Below are positions 1-7,453 of a stretch of 41,371 nucleotides of DNA, piece after piece. The notes under the pieces are model-generated. The model saw only the letters and a list, made by a program, of their open reading frames with translations. It had not been told where the DNA came from and did not search any database. Made by a program: the position numbers and the translations under genes. Every line of letters starts with the position of its first letter. Within the stretch, counting starts at the first letter, position 1. This DNA comes from Candidatus Saccharibacteria bacterium UBA3304 (GTDB taxonomy: Bacteria > Patescibacteriota > Saccharimonadia > Saccharimonadales > Saccharimonadaceae), in NCBI GenBank assembly GCA_002361425.1, contig DESW01000006.1, positions 1-41,371 of the forward strand, written 5' to 3'.

Positions 1-1167
1 GATGGAGCCGGATTCGCGGAGGTCGGAGAGCATTGGAATGTTACTTCCCTGGCGTGTCTCGACGGAGCGGCTGAGCTGCGAGAGTGCGATGACTGGGACA
101 TTGAGCTCGCGGGCGATCATCTTGAGGCCACGGGAAATCTCGGAGACCTCGTTGACGCGGTTGTCATTGGCACGCGTGTTGCTGCCGGACATAAGCTGGA
201 GGTAATCCACGATAATCATACCGAGGTCGTGGTCGTGCGCGACGCGGCGAGCCTTGGTGCGCATTTCCATAATAGAAAGACCTGGCTTATCGTCGATGAA
301 AATCTGTTCCTGTTCGAGTTCGCTCATAGCCTCGGAAATTTTAGCAAAATCTTCAGAGTTGAAGTTGCCGGTTTCGAGATTGAAGGAGCTAACGCCAGAT
401 GCGTCGGCGAGCATACGGTTGATGAGCTGTTCCTTGCCCATCTCTAGCGAGAAGATAAGAACGGCTTTTTTGTTGATTGCAGCGACGTTGCGGGCGAAGT
501 TTAGTGCGAGTGCGGTCTTACCCATGGCAGGACGAGCGGCAAGAATGATAAGGTCGGATTTATGGAAGCCTGCCGTCTTTTTATCAAGGTCCGGGAAACC
601 AGTTTTGTAGCCAGCAATAGAACCTTTGTTTTCATAAAGCTGCTCGAGGCGATCGAAGGTGCTGGAAAGCAAATCACCGATAAATTCTGCGTCGGTGCGG
701 GTGTTTTGGTCGGAGACGTTGAAGACGAGTTTTTCGGCCTGACCAAGGACATCTTCAGTTTCGCTCTTCTCGTCATAGGCAGCTTCGGTGATTTTTGCGG
801 CCGCGCTAATGAGGTTGCGGCGAACGGCGGCCTTCTTTACGAGTTCGGCATAAGCGGTAGCGTGAGCAGCGGTTGGGACATAGCCGGAAAGTTCGGCTAG
901 ATAGCTGGCGCCACCGGCTTTTTGGGTGAGCTTCTTGGATTTGAGCTCGGTCTTAACGGTAAGAAGGTCGACTGGGCGATGGTGTTCGTAAAGATTCCAC
1001 ATTGCACTGTAGATGTGCTGGTTGCGTTCGTCATAGAAATCTTGAGGTTTAACAATTTCAGTGACATCAGGTAAGGATTCTTCGGAAATCAAGATCGCAC
1101 CGAGTAAGGATTTCTCGGCATCTAGGTTCTGTGGCGTGATACGCTCGGTAACTTTTTCGTCAGGCAT
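1..1167 (-). CDS. dnaB: Replicative DNA helicase DnaB, 3' end outside window
   Basis: Hexameric helicase that unwinds DNA at the replication fork. I translated the minus strand from the ATG at 1167 and the frame stays open to the window edge, giving 389 codons. The N-terminal DnaB domain (starting MPDEKVTERITPQNLDAEKS) is followed by the RecA-type core: Walker A ARPAMGKTAL, Walker B MIIVDYLQLMSG and the SEISRGLKMIAREL motif, ending at DLRESGSI, so only the last part of the core is missing. The ATG overlaps the end of dnaX by 8 bases, and a purine-rich Shine-Dalgarno (GGAGGAGAGGAG) lies inside dnaX, so the two are translationally coupled and co-transcribed. No intein or frameshift was seen in the visible part. 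Confidence 0.97.
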   Translation of the reverse strand, partial: MPDEKVTERITPQNLDAEKSLLGAILISEESLPDVTEIVKPQDFYDERNQHIYSAMWNLYEHHRPVDLLTVKTELKSKKLTQKAGGASYLAELSGYVPTAAHATAYAELVKKAAVRRNLISAAAKITEAAYDEKSETEDVLGQAEKLVFNVSDQNTRTDAEFIGDLLSSTFDRLEQLYENKGSIAGYKTGFPDLDKKTAGFHKSDLIILAARPAMGKTALALNFARNVAAINKKAVLIFSLEMGKEQLINRMLADASGVSSFNLETGNFNSEDFAKISEAMSELEQEQIFIDDKPGLSIMEMRTKARRVAHDHDLGMIIVDYLQLMSGSNTRANDNRVNEVSEISRGLKMIARELNVPVIALSQLSRSVETRQGSNIPMLSDLRESGSI

Positions 1168-2551
1168 CGATTTGAATCTCCTCTCCTCCACCCATTATAG
1201 CTGCTATGTTTGCGACGTCTGGATCGTCGGCTAATGTTTCCTTAGTAATTTCTAGGCTAACGTCGCTCGGCAGGACTTCAGTAATGAAGCTGCGGCGTTT
1301 GTCGATATTCTTAGCCTTGATATAACTTCCGGTGTAAATAGTCAGGACTTTATCTTTTAAGGTGTACTTTGCGTTTAGGATGTCGGCGGCAAGGAGTGGT
1401 GATTTTTCCGCCATATTCTTTACAACTGCCTGCCAGATTTCGTCAGCGCCGGCGTCATTTGGAACTTTGCTAACGACTGGAGCTTTTGGTTCTGGCTCTG
1501 GAGTCGGCTCCGGCTCCGTTTCGACCTTTGGTTCTGGTTTCGGCTTTGGCGGGATTGATGCGGCGGCTTTTTGAACGATAGGCTGCGGAACGGCTTGAAC
1601 TATCGGCGCTGGTGCGGCATTGGTGCAGAGTGCAACAAGCAGTTTGCCGGCCTTAATATTTGGCGCATCGGTTGGATTAATTTGTGTAAGTTTATCAAGT
1701 AAGTGAATATAGTTTGCGCTAGGATTGGACATGATAGCGTCGATGAGTTCGCTGGCAACTACCTCACTCTTAATGCCGGTTTCGGCGAGCGCAGTGAGCA
1801 ATTCGCGAATCTTGGCGGTATCGTTGGCGCTGTAGGCGACGAGTAGATCAGAAATAGCGGCTTCTTGCGGCAAGCCCATGGCGCGATTAAGTAGTTCAGC
1901 AGTAATTTTATCGTCGCTAAGCGTAGAAGCTTGGTCGAGAATAGAAAGTGAATCACGATAAGAACCGCCGCCGCGTTTGACGACGATTTTGAGCGCTTCG
2001 TCTTCGATGTTGATATTCTCTTTTTTGCAGATTGCTTTGAGATGGTCGAACATTACGCTTGGATCGGCGAGCTTAAAAGTGAAGACTTGGCTACGACTAG
2101 TAATGGTAATTGGAACTTTCTGAACATCGGTAGTAGCCATGATGAAGACGACGTGCTCTGGCGGCTCTTCGAGCGTCTTAAGCAAGGCATTGAACGCTTC
2201 TTTTGTGAGCATATGAACTTCGTCGATGATGTAGATTTTGTATTTACCTTTAGTCGGCGCGATGTTGGCGCGCTGGCGGAGCTCACGAATATCGTCAATG
2301 CCGCGATTGCTTGCCGCATCGATTTCGATAATGTCTAGATAATCATCTTCGAGCTCGTAGTCGAATTTGTTGATTTCGTGCGCAAGAATACGTGCGACGG
2401 AAGTTTTGCCTGTGCCGCGCGGACCAATAAAAAGGTAGGCGTGCCCAATCTTGCCATTTTTGAGCGAATTGGCAAGCACGTCAGTGATTTGCTCTTGTCC
2501 GACTACCTCGGACAGAGTCTTCGGGCGATACCTCCGGTACAATGCCTTCAT
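1160..2551 (-). CDS. dnaX: DNA polymerase III subunit gamma/tau (DnaX)
   Basis: Clamp-loader ATPase that loads the sliding clamp and holds polymerase III together. Walker A GPRGTGKTS is at residues 43-51, Walker B IIDEVHML at about 108-115, and the sensor-1 region follows (ATTDVQKVPITITSRSQ). A Pro/Glu-rich linker (about 330-360) leads to a C-terminal domain (about 370-463), so a tau-like tail exists. The usual Cys4 zinc module between Walker A and the EIDAASN motif is absent: residues 60-73 contain no cysteine. The ATG at 2551 is preceded exactly 6 bases upstream by TATAAT, with no Shine-Dalgarno, so the mRNA is probably leaderless. First gene of a dnaX-dnaB operon. Confidence 0.97.
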   Translation of the reverse strand: MKALYRRYRPKTLSEVVGQEQITDVLANSLKNGKIGHAYLFIGPRGTGKTSVARILAHEINKFDYELEDDYLDIIEIDAASNRGIDDIRELRQRANIAPTKGKYKIYIIDEVHMLTKEAFNALLKTLEEPPEHVVFIMATTDVQKVPITITSRSQVFTFKLADPSVMFDHLKAICKKENINIEDEALKIVVKRGGGSYRDSLSILDQASTLSDDKITAELLNRAMGLPQEAAISDLLVAYSANDTAKIRELLTALAETGIKSEVVASELIDAIMSNPSANYIHLLDKLTQINPTDAPNIKAGKLLVALCTNAAPAPIVQAVPQPIVQKAAASIPPKPKPEPKVETEPEPTPEPEPKAPVVSKVPNDAGADEIWQAVVKNMAEKSPLLAADILNAKYTLKDKVLTIYTGSYIKAKNIDKRRSFITEVLPSDVSLEITKETLADDPDVANIAAIMGGGEEIQIDA

Positions 2552-2557
2552 AATTCA

Positions 2558-2563
2558 ATTATA
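2558..2563 (-). promoter_or_regulatory. -10 box of leaderless dnaX promoter
   Basis: TATAAT on the minus strand ends 6 bases before the dnaX ATG, placing the expected transcription start on or next to the A of ATG. No convincing -35 box lies 17 bases further upstream. Confidence 0.6.
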
Positions 2564-2588
2564 CCGCAAAAGCTACCCCTTGTATTCA

Positions 2589-2684
2589 GTAAGTCATGGA
2601 AGCACTGCAGTTGTTCGGCCCGTCGTTACGGGCGAACAACTGCATCTACTCGGTCGTGACCTCCGTAGAGCTTCCATGACTTAC
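2589..2684. ncRNA. Structured three-way-junction element, possible small RNA
   Basis: A 15-base perfect inverted repeat (2589-2603 with 2670-2684) closes a region holding two further hairpins. The first (2606-2616 with 2634-2644, extended by 2618-2623 with 2628-2633) has 17 pairs, one bulged G and a 4-base loop. The second is shorter (2645-2649 with 2665-2669, plus 2652-2654 with 2659-2661). It contains no gene and lies between the aquaporin terminator and the dnaX promoter. SRP RNA is often upstream of dnaX in Firmicutes, but I could not find the conserved GGAAGGAAGCA-type SRP apical motif on either strand. The transcribed strand is unknown. Confidence 0.45.
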
Positions 2685-2727
2685 CAAATCCAAGTGGTTT
2701 TTGCGGGTAATTGAGCAAGAAGGGCCA

Positions 2728-2760
2728 TAAAAAAGATTGCTAGGCGGGCTAGCAATCTTT
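2728..2760 (-). terminator. Intrinsic terminator after aquaporin gene
   Basis: A 12-base stem (2732-2743 with 2749-2760) with a 5-base loop is followed on the minus strand by a T run. It lies 10 bases downstream of the aquaporin stop. Confidence 0.85.
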
Positions 2761-2769
2761 GAGTGAAAT

Positions 2770-3486
2770 TTATTTCTTAGCTTTGATGCGGGTGACCTTA
2801 GTCTTACTAGAGGTTTCTTCGCAAGGCATGTTGAGGAGCTTGTAGATGCAAGCTGCTGATGCGCCACCGGCGAGTGGGGCGACAATGAAGACCCAGACTT
2901 GATTGAGAGCTTCGCCGCCCTGAAGAACTGCTGGAGCGAGAGAGCGAGCTGGGTTTACGCTGGTGCCGGTGAGGGCGATGCCGATAACGTGTACGGCGAC
3001 GAGCGTCAATGCGATAACGAAGCCAGCGATCTTGCTGTTCTCTGCCTTTGCAGTGACTGAAAGGATTACATAAATAAAGATGAAGGTAAGGATAATCTCG
3101 ACGAGAATTGCGCCAGAGAGCGTGATGTTTGCTGCGCTGAGTTCGCCATAACCGTTTGCGCCGAGGTTGGTAGTAGGTGCTTTGGTGCAGCTAAGAATAG
3201 CGTAAAGAAGACCTGAACCTGCGAATGCGCCGGCGATCTGAGCGGCGACATAGGCAAAGAAATCTTTGACTTTGAGCTTGCCGTTAATGAGCATTGCGAG
3301 CGATACGGCTGGGTTGATGTGACAACCAGATACACTTGCGATGCCGTAGGCGCCGATGATGATTGCGAGACCGAAGGTCAATGCAATCGTTAAGATGTCG
3401 CCGGTAATGACTGCGGAGCCACAACCAATCAACACCAATACTGCTGTACCGAGGAATTCGGCAAGGTATTTTTTGATATTTTGCAT
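2770..3486 (-). CDS. aqpZ: Aquaporin, AqpZ-like MIP channel
   Basis: Water channel of the cytoplasmic membrane, 238 residues, normal for the MIP family. Both half-helix signatures are present: HINPAVSLAM in the first half and TSVNPARSLAP in the second. From memory of AqpZ, the selectivity filter is Phe, His, Thr, Arg; here the equivalents appear as F in TFGLAI, H in AVHVIG, and T and R in TGTSVNPARS. This points to a water-selective rather than glycerol channel. Six membrane spans are visible, with a short basic C-terminal tail (TKVTRIKAKK). Monocistronic: its own terminator lies downstream, and a divergent small gene begins 87 bases upstream. A Shine-Dalgarno-like AAAGGGA precedes the ATG. 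Confidence 0.95.
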   Translation of the reverse strand: MQNIKKYLAEFLGTAVLVLIGCGSAVITGDILTIALTFGLAIIIGAYGIASVSGCHINPAVSLAMLINGKLKVKDFFAYVAAQIAGAFAGSGLLYAILSCTKAPTTNLGANGYGELSAANITLSGAILVEIILTFIFIYVILSVTAKAENSKIAGFVIALTLVAVHVIGIALTGTSVNPARSLAPAVLQGGEALNQVWVFIVAPLAGGASAACIYKLLNMPCEETSSKTKVTRIKAKK

Positions 3487-3573
3487 AGAATTTCCCTTTC
3501 AGGTTAATATTACCTTCATTTTAGCACAAACACTTTAAAAACGATTATGTTTATGATAAGATAAGAATGTCTT

Positions 3574-3897
3574 ATGGCAAAAACAAAAATGAAAATTCGC
3601 AAAAAACGCGCGATTCTAAAGACTTTTAGTCTCGGTTTGAGTCTATTAGCGTTTTTGTTGGTTTTCTTTGAGCTTTCTTTGACTACGCATGGAGGTTGGG
3701 ACGATATTAATTTTGGTATTATCTTTGCCTGTCCGTTTATTGCTGCAGTTGCAATGCTTTTTGCAATCGTGAATCATGTTAAGTTTCATTCGAAGACGCA
3801 TGAAATTATTCCTGCGCTTTCAATGGTCGGGGTTTCTGCCCTGTTCTTCTGTTACGTGATGGTCTGTATGACGACTATAGTCTTAACGAACTCATAA
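3574..3897 (+). CDS. Small membrane protein of unknown function, three spans
   Basis: 107 residues with a strongly basic N-terminus (MAKTKMKIRKKR) followed by three hydrophobic segments at about 18-34, 49-66 and 82-102. No family recognised. It is divergent from the aquaporin gene. The start was chosen at the ATG at 3574, which follows an AT-rich TAAGAA-like box by about 6 bases and has no good Shine-Dalgarno, so it may be leaderless. Arginine codons are CGC, as in the neighbouring host genes. It ends directly at an intrinsic terminator. Confidence 0.7.
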   Translation: MAKTKMKIRKKRAILKTFSLGLSLLAFLLVFFELSLTTHGGWDDINFGIIFACPFIAAVAMLFAIVNHVKFHSKTHEIIPALSMVGVSALFFCYVMVCMTTIVLTNS

Positions 3898-3926
3898 AAA
3901 ATATCTGGCTAAGGCCAGATATTTTT
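3896..3926 (+). terminator. Bidirectional intrinsic terminator
   Basis: Stem of 12-13 pairs (3897-3909 with 3914-3926) around a 4-base loop, with T runs on both strands. It can serve both the plus-strand gene ending at 3897 and the convergent minus-strand gene ending at 3945. Confidence 0.85.
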
Positions 3927-3944
3927 GTTTGCGAGAACTACTAA

Positions 3945-4463
3945 TTATAGGCTTGCTTCGACTGCTGCCCAAGTTGCATCAGTATTGTCGGCAGGAATGA
4001 TAACAGTTACCTGGTCGCCAACCTTGATGCGGAAGTAAGTAACGGAAGCGTAGAGAATCTTGTATTCTTTGCCGTTAACTTCAACAAAGTACTGATCGTC
4101 ATGGCTAGTAAGCGTACCAATGACGGTCTTGCGCTCGACTGGGCCAATCTGCTTGTAGAGGAACTTACCGTTGTCACCGATGGTGAGCTTTAGGATATCG
4201 CCCTCAACGAGCTTGGATTTACTTGCATAGTTAGCTGGAACTGGATAGTTCTTGCCGTCTGGGCCAATCATAATCTGGCCATCGAAGACACCTTCGATAA
4301 CCTTGCCCTCTGGGCTCTCGGTAATAGTGCTGGAAGGCGTAGTAATGATATCGCCATCGCCAAGCATGGACGTTAATAATTCTTTCGCAGCAGAAAGGTT
4401 AGTTTCTGCCTCGGTCAAAAGGCTTCGTAGTCTTTTTATTTGTTTTTCTGGTAATTCAGACAT
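3945..4463 (-). CDS. Conserved hypothetical protein: coiled coil plus beta-rich domains
   Basis: 172 residues. Residues 1-40 form an amphipathic helix typical of a coiled coil. The remainder is beta-rich with two similar modules (GVFDGQIMIGPDGKNY and GTLTSHDDQYFVEVNGKEY), resembling small OB or SH3-like barrels, with a VEGDILKLTI turn between them. I believe proteins of this kind are common in CPR genomes, but no function is known to me. I chose the second ATG (4463) because AGGA lies 8 bases before it, while the first ATG at 4472 has no room for a ribosome site. It has a near-perfect sigma-70-type promoter and no co-transcribed partner. Confidence 0.75.
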   Translation of the reverse strand: MSELPEKQIKRLRSLLTEAETNLSAAKELLTSMLGDGDIITTPSSTITESPEGKVIEGVFDGQIMIGPDGKNYPVPANYASKSKLVEGDILKLTIGDNGKFLYKQIGPVERKTVIGTLTSHDDQYFVEVNGKEYKILYASVTYFRIKVGDQVTVIIPADNTDATWAAVEASL

Positions 4464-4497
4464 ACCTCGCATCCTGTCTGTTAGTTTTATTAATTAT

Positions 4498-4526
4498 ATT
4501 ATATTTTTTCTAGTGGCTAGTGTCAA
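4498..4526 (-). promoter_or_regulatory. Consensus promoter for the gene at 3945-4463
   Basis: TTGACA (4521-4526) and TATAAT (4498-4503) on the minus strand, separated by exactly 17 bases. This is a full match to the housekeeping sigma consensus. Confidence 0.85.
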
Positions 4527-4628
4527 TGTATGAAATATATTGCTTTTCCACAGCAATAACAGATATAACGCGAAAAGCGTTGTATTTTTTACCATTGACA
4601 TTTTGCTTATGCTTAATTATGAAAGCCA

Positions 4629-4661
4629 AGAAAAAGCCTCCGTTACTAAATTCGCGGAGGC
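4629..4661 (-). terminator. Intrinsic terminator after the gene at 4693-5166
   Basis: GCCTCCG (4636-4642) pairs with CGGAGGC (4655-4661). On the minus strand the stem is followed by a five-base T run. Confidence 0.8.
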
Positions 4662-4692
4662 ATTGGTTATAGTTGGTTGGAATGTCGGATGA

Positions 4693-5166
4693 TTACGCGG
4701 CAATCTCGAGTGTTGCCGGGTCGAGGGCGTTGGTGTAGAAGGTGTAGGCTTTTTTGTTCTCTACTCTCGCTTCGCCGTTAAGAGTAACTGCGATGAGTTT
4801 AGTGTTCCAAAGCCTGAAATAAGTAGCGGCGCTGAACTGGTTGACCTCGGTATAGACGCATTCTTCAGGGTCATTGACCTCAAAGATGTAAATATGACCG
4901 TCGTCATGCCTTGCCAGAACGAAGCGTCTCTGATCAATGTTGTGATACAGGAACTGGATATGTCCCATCGCAACATACTGGGTGAGCGGATCTGCGTGGC
5001 ATGTGTGGGTGTAGTTTTCTGCCATGGCGCAGCCGCCTTCGGGATACATGCCTTCCGGAATGATATAGAAGTCATTCTCTTTCAGTGAAGTAACTGAAAT
5101 GTCGCATGAGCCGATTGTTCTGAGTTTTACTGCCTTCTTGAGCCAACTGAATATACCTCTTATCAC
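4693..5166 (-). CDS. Orphan protein of unknown function, possible recent acquisition
   Basis: 157 residues, no membrane span and no recognised domain. It contains four cysteines, an HTCHADP stretch near residue 55 and many aromatic residues. The start is GTG at 5166, chosen because a strong AAAGGAGG sits 8 bases upstream. Codon use differs from the surroundings: arginine is mostly AGA/AGG, whereas flanking genes use CGT/CGC. It has a consensus promoter, a hairpin in its 5' leader and its own terminator, so it forms an isolated single-gene unit. The codon bias and isolation suggest transfer from another lineage, but this is inference. Confidence 0.7.
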   Translation of the reverse strand: MIRGIFSWLKKAVKLRTIGSCDISVTSLKENDFYIIPEGMYPEGGCAMAENYTHTCHADPLTQYVAMGHIQFLYHNIDQRRFVLARHDDGHIYIFEVNDPEECVYTEVNQFSAATYFRLWNTKLIAVTLNGEARVENKKAYTFYTNALDPATLEIAA

Positions 5167-5194
5167 GGTACATTCCTCCTTTAAAGAACAAATT

Positions 5195-5220
5195 TAGTCG
5201 CTTTTTGGCTTGAGCGACTA
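5195..5220 (-). promoter_or_regulatory. Hairpin in the 5' leader of the gene at 4693-5166
   Basis: An 8-base perfect stem (5195-5202 with 5213-5220) lies between the promoter and the Shine-Dalgarno. It is too far from a T run to act as a terminator, so mRNA stabilisation or regulation is possible. Confidence 0.5.
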
Positions 5221-5227
5221 TCTTTTA

Positions 5228-5256
5228 ATTATATCAAATTTTGCCCATTAAGTCAA
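5228..5256 (-). promoter_or_regulatory. Promoter for the gene at 4693-5166
   Basis: TTGACT (5251-5256) and TATAAT (5228-5233) on the minus strand with a 17-base spacer. Confidence 0.85.
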
Positions 5257-5278
5257 TACTGCGACAGATTACGGTAAC

Positions 5279-5301
5279 AAAAAGAAGCCCCGGAGGGCTT
5301 C
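5279..5301 (-). terminator. Intrinsic terminator of the rplJL operon
   Basis: GAAGCCC (5284-5290) and GGGCTTC (5295-5301) with a 4-base loop, followed by a T run on the minus strand. rpoBC does not follow here, so rplJL stands alone. Confidence 0.88.
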
Positions 5302-5338
5302 AGTTTGTAACATTTTTCTGACTTGAATTTGATAAAAC

Positions 5339-5716
5339 TTAAGCGAGTTCGACAGTTGCGCCGGCTTCTTCGAGAGCTTTCTTAAGAGCTTCTGCTTCGT
5401 CCTTAGCAACTTTCTCTTTGACGACACCACCAGCGTCGACGATAGCTTTAGCTTCGCCGAGACCAAGACCGGTAGCTTCCTTAACTGCCTTAATGACAGC
5501 GATCTTCTGTGCACCTGCGTCCTTAAGAACGACATTGTATTCGCTCTTTTCGTCAGCAGCAGCGGCACCACCTTCAGCTGGAGCTGCAGCAACAGCAACA
5601 GCGGCAGCAGCTGGCTCAATGCCATATTCGTCCTTAAGGACGTTCTTTAGCTCGTTAACTTCGAGGACGGTGAGCTTAACCAATTCCTCTGCGATTTTCT
5701 TAACATCAGCAGCCAT
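5339..5716 (-). CDS. rplL: 50S ribosomal protein L7/L12 (bL12)
   Basis: Stalk protein of the large subunit that recruits translation GTPases. 125 residues: an N-terminal dimerisation helix region (1-33), an Ala/Pro-rich hinge (about 35-55), and a C-terminal domain with the factor-binding stretch KIAVIKAVKEATGLGLGEAK and the end VEKAGATVELA-like. Follows rplJ with a 48-base gap and its own Shine-Dalgarno. Highly expressed type codon use. Confidence 0.98.
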   Translation of the reverse strand: MAADVKKIAEELVKLTVLEVNELKNVLKDEYGIEPAAAAVAVAAAPAEGGAAAADEKSEYNVVLKDAGAQKIAVIKAVKEATGLGLGEAKAIVDAGGVVKEKVAKDEAEALKKALEEAGATVELA

Positions 5717-5764
5717 GATTGACTCCTTTATACATTATTGGTTGATAGATAATAGATTGCAAAC

Positions 5765-6289
5765 TTAGGCGTTTGCCTTTTCGGCAACACCATCGAGCAA
5801 GGCGTGCAAATTGCCAGAAAGGCCATTTGTAACGTCGTTGACTGGGCTGAGGAGCATGTCGACAACCTGGCCAATGAGTTGCTCTTTGCTTGGAAGCTTG
5901 GAAAGATCCTGAACTTCCTGTTCGGTTAAGGTCTTGCCATCAGCGGCAAAGGCACCTTTGAGCTCGAGCATAGTGTGTTCTTTTGCAAATTTTGCGAGAA
6001 CCTGTGCTGGGGCAACTTCGTCTTCGCTAGAAATAGCGTAGAGGAGCTGACCTTCGAGAGCAGTAGTATCGGTGTCTTTGTAAGCTGCGATCTCGCCCAT
6101 AGCAACACGGACGAGGCGGTTCTTAACGACCTTGATTTTCACGCCGCTTTCGCGAGCCAAGGCGCGAAGTTCTTGCAATTCAGCGACGCTGAGGCCCTGA
6201 TATTTTGCAAAAACGGTCATCTTAGCATCGGAAAGAATCTCGTTTAAGTCGGCAACCAATTGTTGTTTCTTATCTTTGCTAATTGCCAT
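5765..6289 (-). CDS. rplJ: 50S ribosomal protein L10 (uL10)
   Basis: Base of the L12 stalk. 174 residues: N-terminal rRNA-binding domain with the LRALARESGVKIKVVKNRL stretch, and a C-terminal helix (from about 130) that binds L12 dimers. Preceded by AAAAGGAG and a long leader with L10-autoregulation structure. Operon rplJ-rplL. Confidence 0.98.
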   Translation of the reverse strand: MAISKDKKQQLVADLNEILSDAKMTVFAKYQGLSVAELQELRALARESGVKIKVVKNRLVRVAMGEIAAYKDTDTTALEGQLLYAISSEDEVAPAQVLAKFAKEHTMLELKGAFAADGKTLTEQEVQDLSKLPSKEQLIGQVVDMLLSPVNDVTNGLSGNLHALLDGVAEKANA

Positions 6290-6388
6290 AGATAGAAATC
6301 TCCTTTTGGTATTTTATTGATATAGCCAGAAAAATGTTAAGGTTTCGTCACCAATAATCTAGACATAAATTGAAGAATATTTTCCTCG

Positions 6389-6437
6389 GTGGCATCATTA
6401 AGTATTCTTACGAACACCGCCACTGTCTCTGGTAACT
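6389..6437 (-). promoter_or_regulatory. L10 leader core, autoregulatory mRNA element
   Basis: In the 155-base leader of rplJ, the minus strand reads CCAGAGACAG then a stem GTGGC/GCCAC (6419-6423 with 6389-6393) enclosing a hairpin GTGTTC-GTAA-GAATAC, then CGAGG. This is the classic layout of the L10 leader, where excess L10-L12 complex binds and represses translation of its own operon. The full element probably extends from about 6330 to 6437. Confidence 0.75.
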
Positions 6438-6443
6438 TTCGCT

Positions 6444-6472
6444 ATTATACCAAAAATGGTAGAATAATGCAA
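6444..6472 (-). promoter_or_regulatory. rplJL promoter, overlapping the rlmH start
   Basis: TTGCAT (6467-6472) and TATAAT (6444-6449) on the minus strand, spacer 17, with a TGG extended -10. The -35 box ends one base before the rlmH ATG on the other strand. Confidence 0.8.
6460..6465 (+). promoter_or_regulatory. -10 box of rlmH promoter
   Basis: TAGAAT with a TGG extended -10 lies 8 bases before the rlmH ATG and inside the divergent rplJL promoter spacer. The rlmH message is probably leaderless or nearly so, since no Shine-Dalgarno is visible. Confidence 0.45.
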
Positions 6473-6473
6473 G

Positions 6474-6902
6474 ATGATTCGAATAATTGCGGGCGGTAAA
6501 AAGCATGCTAGTTGGCTAGCTGAAGCAGCCGCTGAATATGAGAAGAGATTACGCAAGCCTTTCACTATTGAATGGCAGTTTGTTGATGAAGAAAAACTGC
6601 CGGAACGCGTGGCGCGCCTGAAGCCTGATGATTATATGATTCTACTTGATGAGAATGGTAAGATTCTTAGCTCGCCTGAGCTTTCCGAGACTCTTCGTAA
6701 GCCGCTAGAAAGTGGTCATGATGTCGTATTGGTAATTGGCGGCGCTTTCGGTCATTTCTCTGACGAAATTTTGGCGCGAGCAGATACGATCTGGAGTCTT
6801 TCGAAGCTCGTCTTCCCTCACCAGATTTGCCGTTTGATTGTTTCGGAACAAATATACCGAGCACAAGAAATTGCGCTCGGTCATCCGTACCATCACGCGT
6901 AG
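6474..6902 (+). CDS. rlmH: 23S rRNA pseudouridine-1915 N3-methyltransferase RlmH
   Basis: SPOUT-fold methyltransferase that methylates pseudouridine 1915 in helix 69 of 23S rRNA, acting on assembled 70S ribosomes. 142 residues, close to the usual 155. The SAM-binding knot is visible as VVLVIGGAFGHF (about 83-94) and SLSKLVFPHQICRLIVSEQ (about 107-125), and the conserved C-terminal GHPYHHA is present. It begins at the divergent promoter shared with the ribosomal rplJL operon, a sensible context. Ends 1 base before a convergent gene. Confidence 0.96.
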   Translation: MIRIIAGGKKHASWLAEAAAEYEKRLRKPFTIEWQFVDEEKLPERVARLKPDDYMILLDENGKILSSPELSETLRKPLESGHDVVLVIGGAFGHFSDEILARADTIWSLSKLVFPHQICRLIVSEQIYRAQEIALGHPYHHA

Positions 6903-6903
6903 T

Positions 6904-7449
6904 TTATTCGATGTGGTGGCAGTTTTTGAATTGGAATAGCATACCGAGTGCTGCTACGGCGCAAAGAATAATCAGAAAACTTGGATAGTGGCTAAGTGAG
7001 AACTGGGCGACAGAATATTTTGCGATGAGTTTTGAGCCAGAGAGTGCGGTAGTGATGATCCCGACTGGCTTAATGAGTCTTACGGCTACGCAGCCAACGA
7101 TGACGCCGGCACCAATTGCGAGAGCGATTGGCAGAAGTTCGGTAAGTTGGAAGCTATCGATGATAGTTGTCGCAACAGTAAAGGTCGCTACGGCGAAAAT
7201 ACAGAACTTTTCTAGGCTGAAACCAAAGACGCCTAGGACGATGCCGGCGCAGATTGGAATTAGGGTTTTCCAGGTCTGATCGATGTCCAGATGTGGTACT
7301 AATAGCGATGCAAGGTAGTAACCGATAAGAAACCAGATTACGATAAATGCTACTTTTTTAATGCGATAACCAAAGAACGCAAGGAAGATGCCGAGCGCAA
7401 TGGCAATAATCGCTTCATATTGTGCGAATTGCGATAAATCTATATCCAT
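6904..7449 (-). CDS. Membrane protein, DUF4203/TMEM198-like
   Basis: 181 residues with about seven hydrophobic spans and few loops: 14-29, 32-50, 62-77, 80-98, 103-121, 126-142 and 155-172. The pattern FFGYRIKKVAFIVIWFLIGY in the second span and the Gly-rich spans recall the DUF4203 (TMEM198-like) family; the function is unknown. It is tail-to-tail with rlmH with 1 base between. Its ATG is preceded 6 bases upstream by TACAAT, which overlaps the end of the upstream EamA gene, so it can be read from its own leaderless transcript as well as by read-through. Confidence 0.65.
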   Translation of the reverse strand: MDIDLSQFAQYEAIIAIALGIFLAFFGYRIKKVAFIVIWFLIGYYLASLLVPHLDIDQTWKTLIPICAGIVLGVFGFSLEKFCIFAVATFTVATTIIDSFQLTELLPIALAIGAGVIVGCVAVRLIKPVGIITTALSGSKLIAKYSVAQFSLSHYPSFLIILCAVAALGMLFQFKNCHHIE

Positions 7450-7453
7450 AAGC

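Noticed and set aside
1..900. Plus-strand reading frames at the left end
   Set aside because: They are shadows of dnaB, which has full motif support on the minus strand.
2589..2684. SRP RNA (ffs) upstream of dnaX
   Set aside because: Position fits, but neither strand has the conserved apical loop and GGAAGGAAGCA-type motif, and the fold is a three-way junction instead of one long hairpin.
2589..2684. Integron attC site
   Set aside because: The long inverted repeat was suggestive, but the attC core strings (RYYYAAC and GTTRRRY) are not at the ends and no integrase or cassette array is present.
4563..4624. Plus-strand small RNA gene: AACGC/GCGTT hairpin with T run, and TTGACA with a TATGAA box
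   Set aside because: The terminator-like hairpin and the promoter-like pair are in the wrong order for one transcript, and the -10 box is weak. Nothing coding follows.
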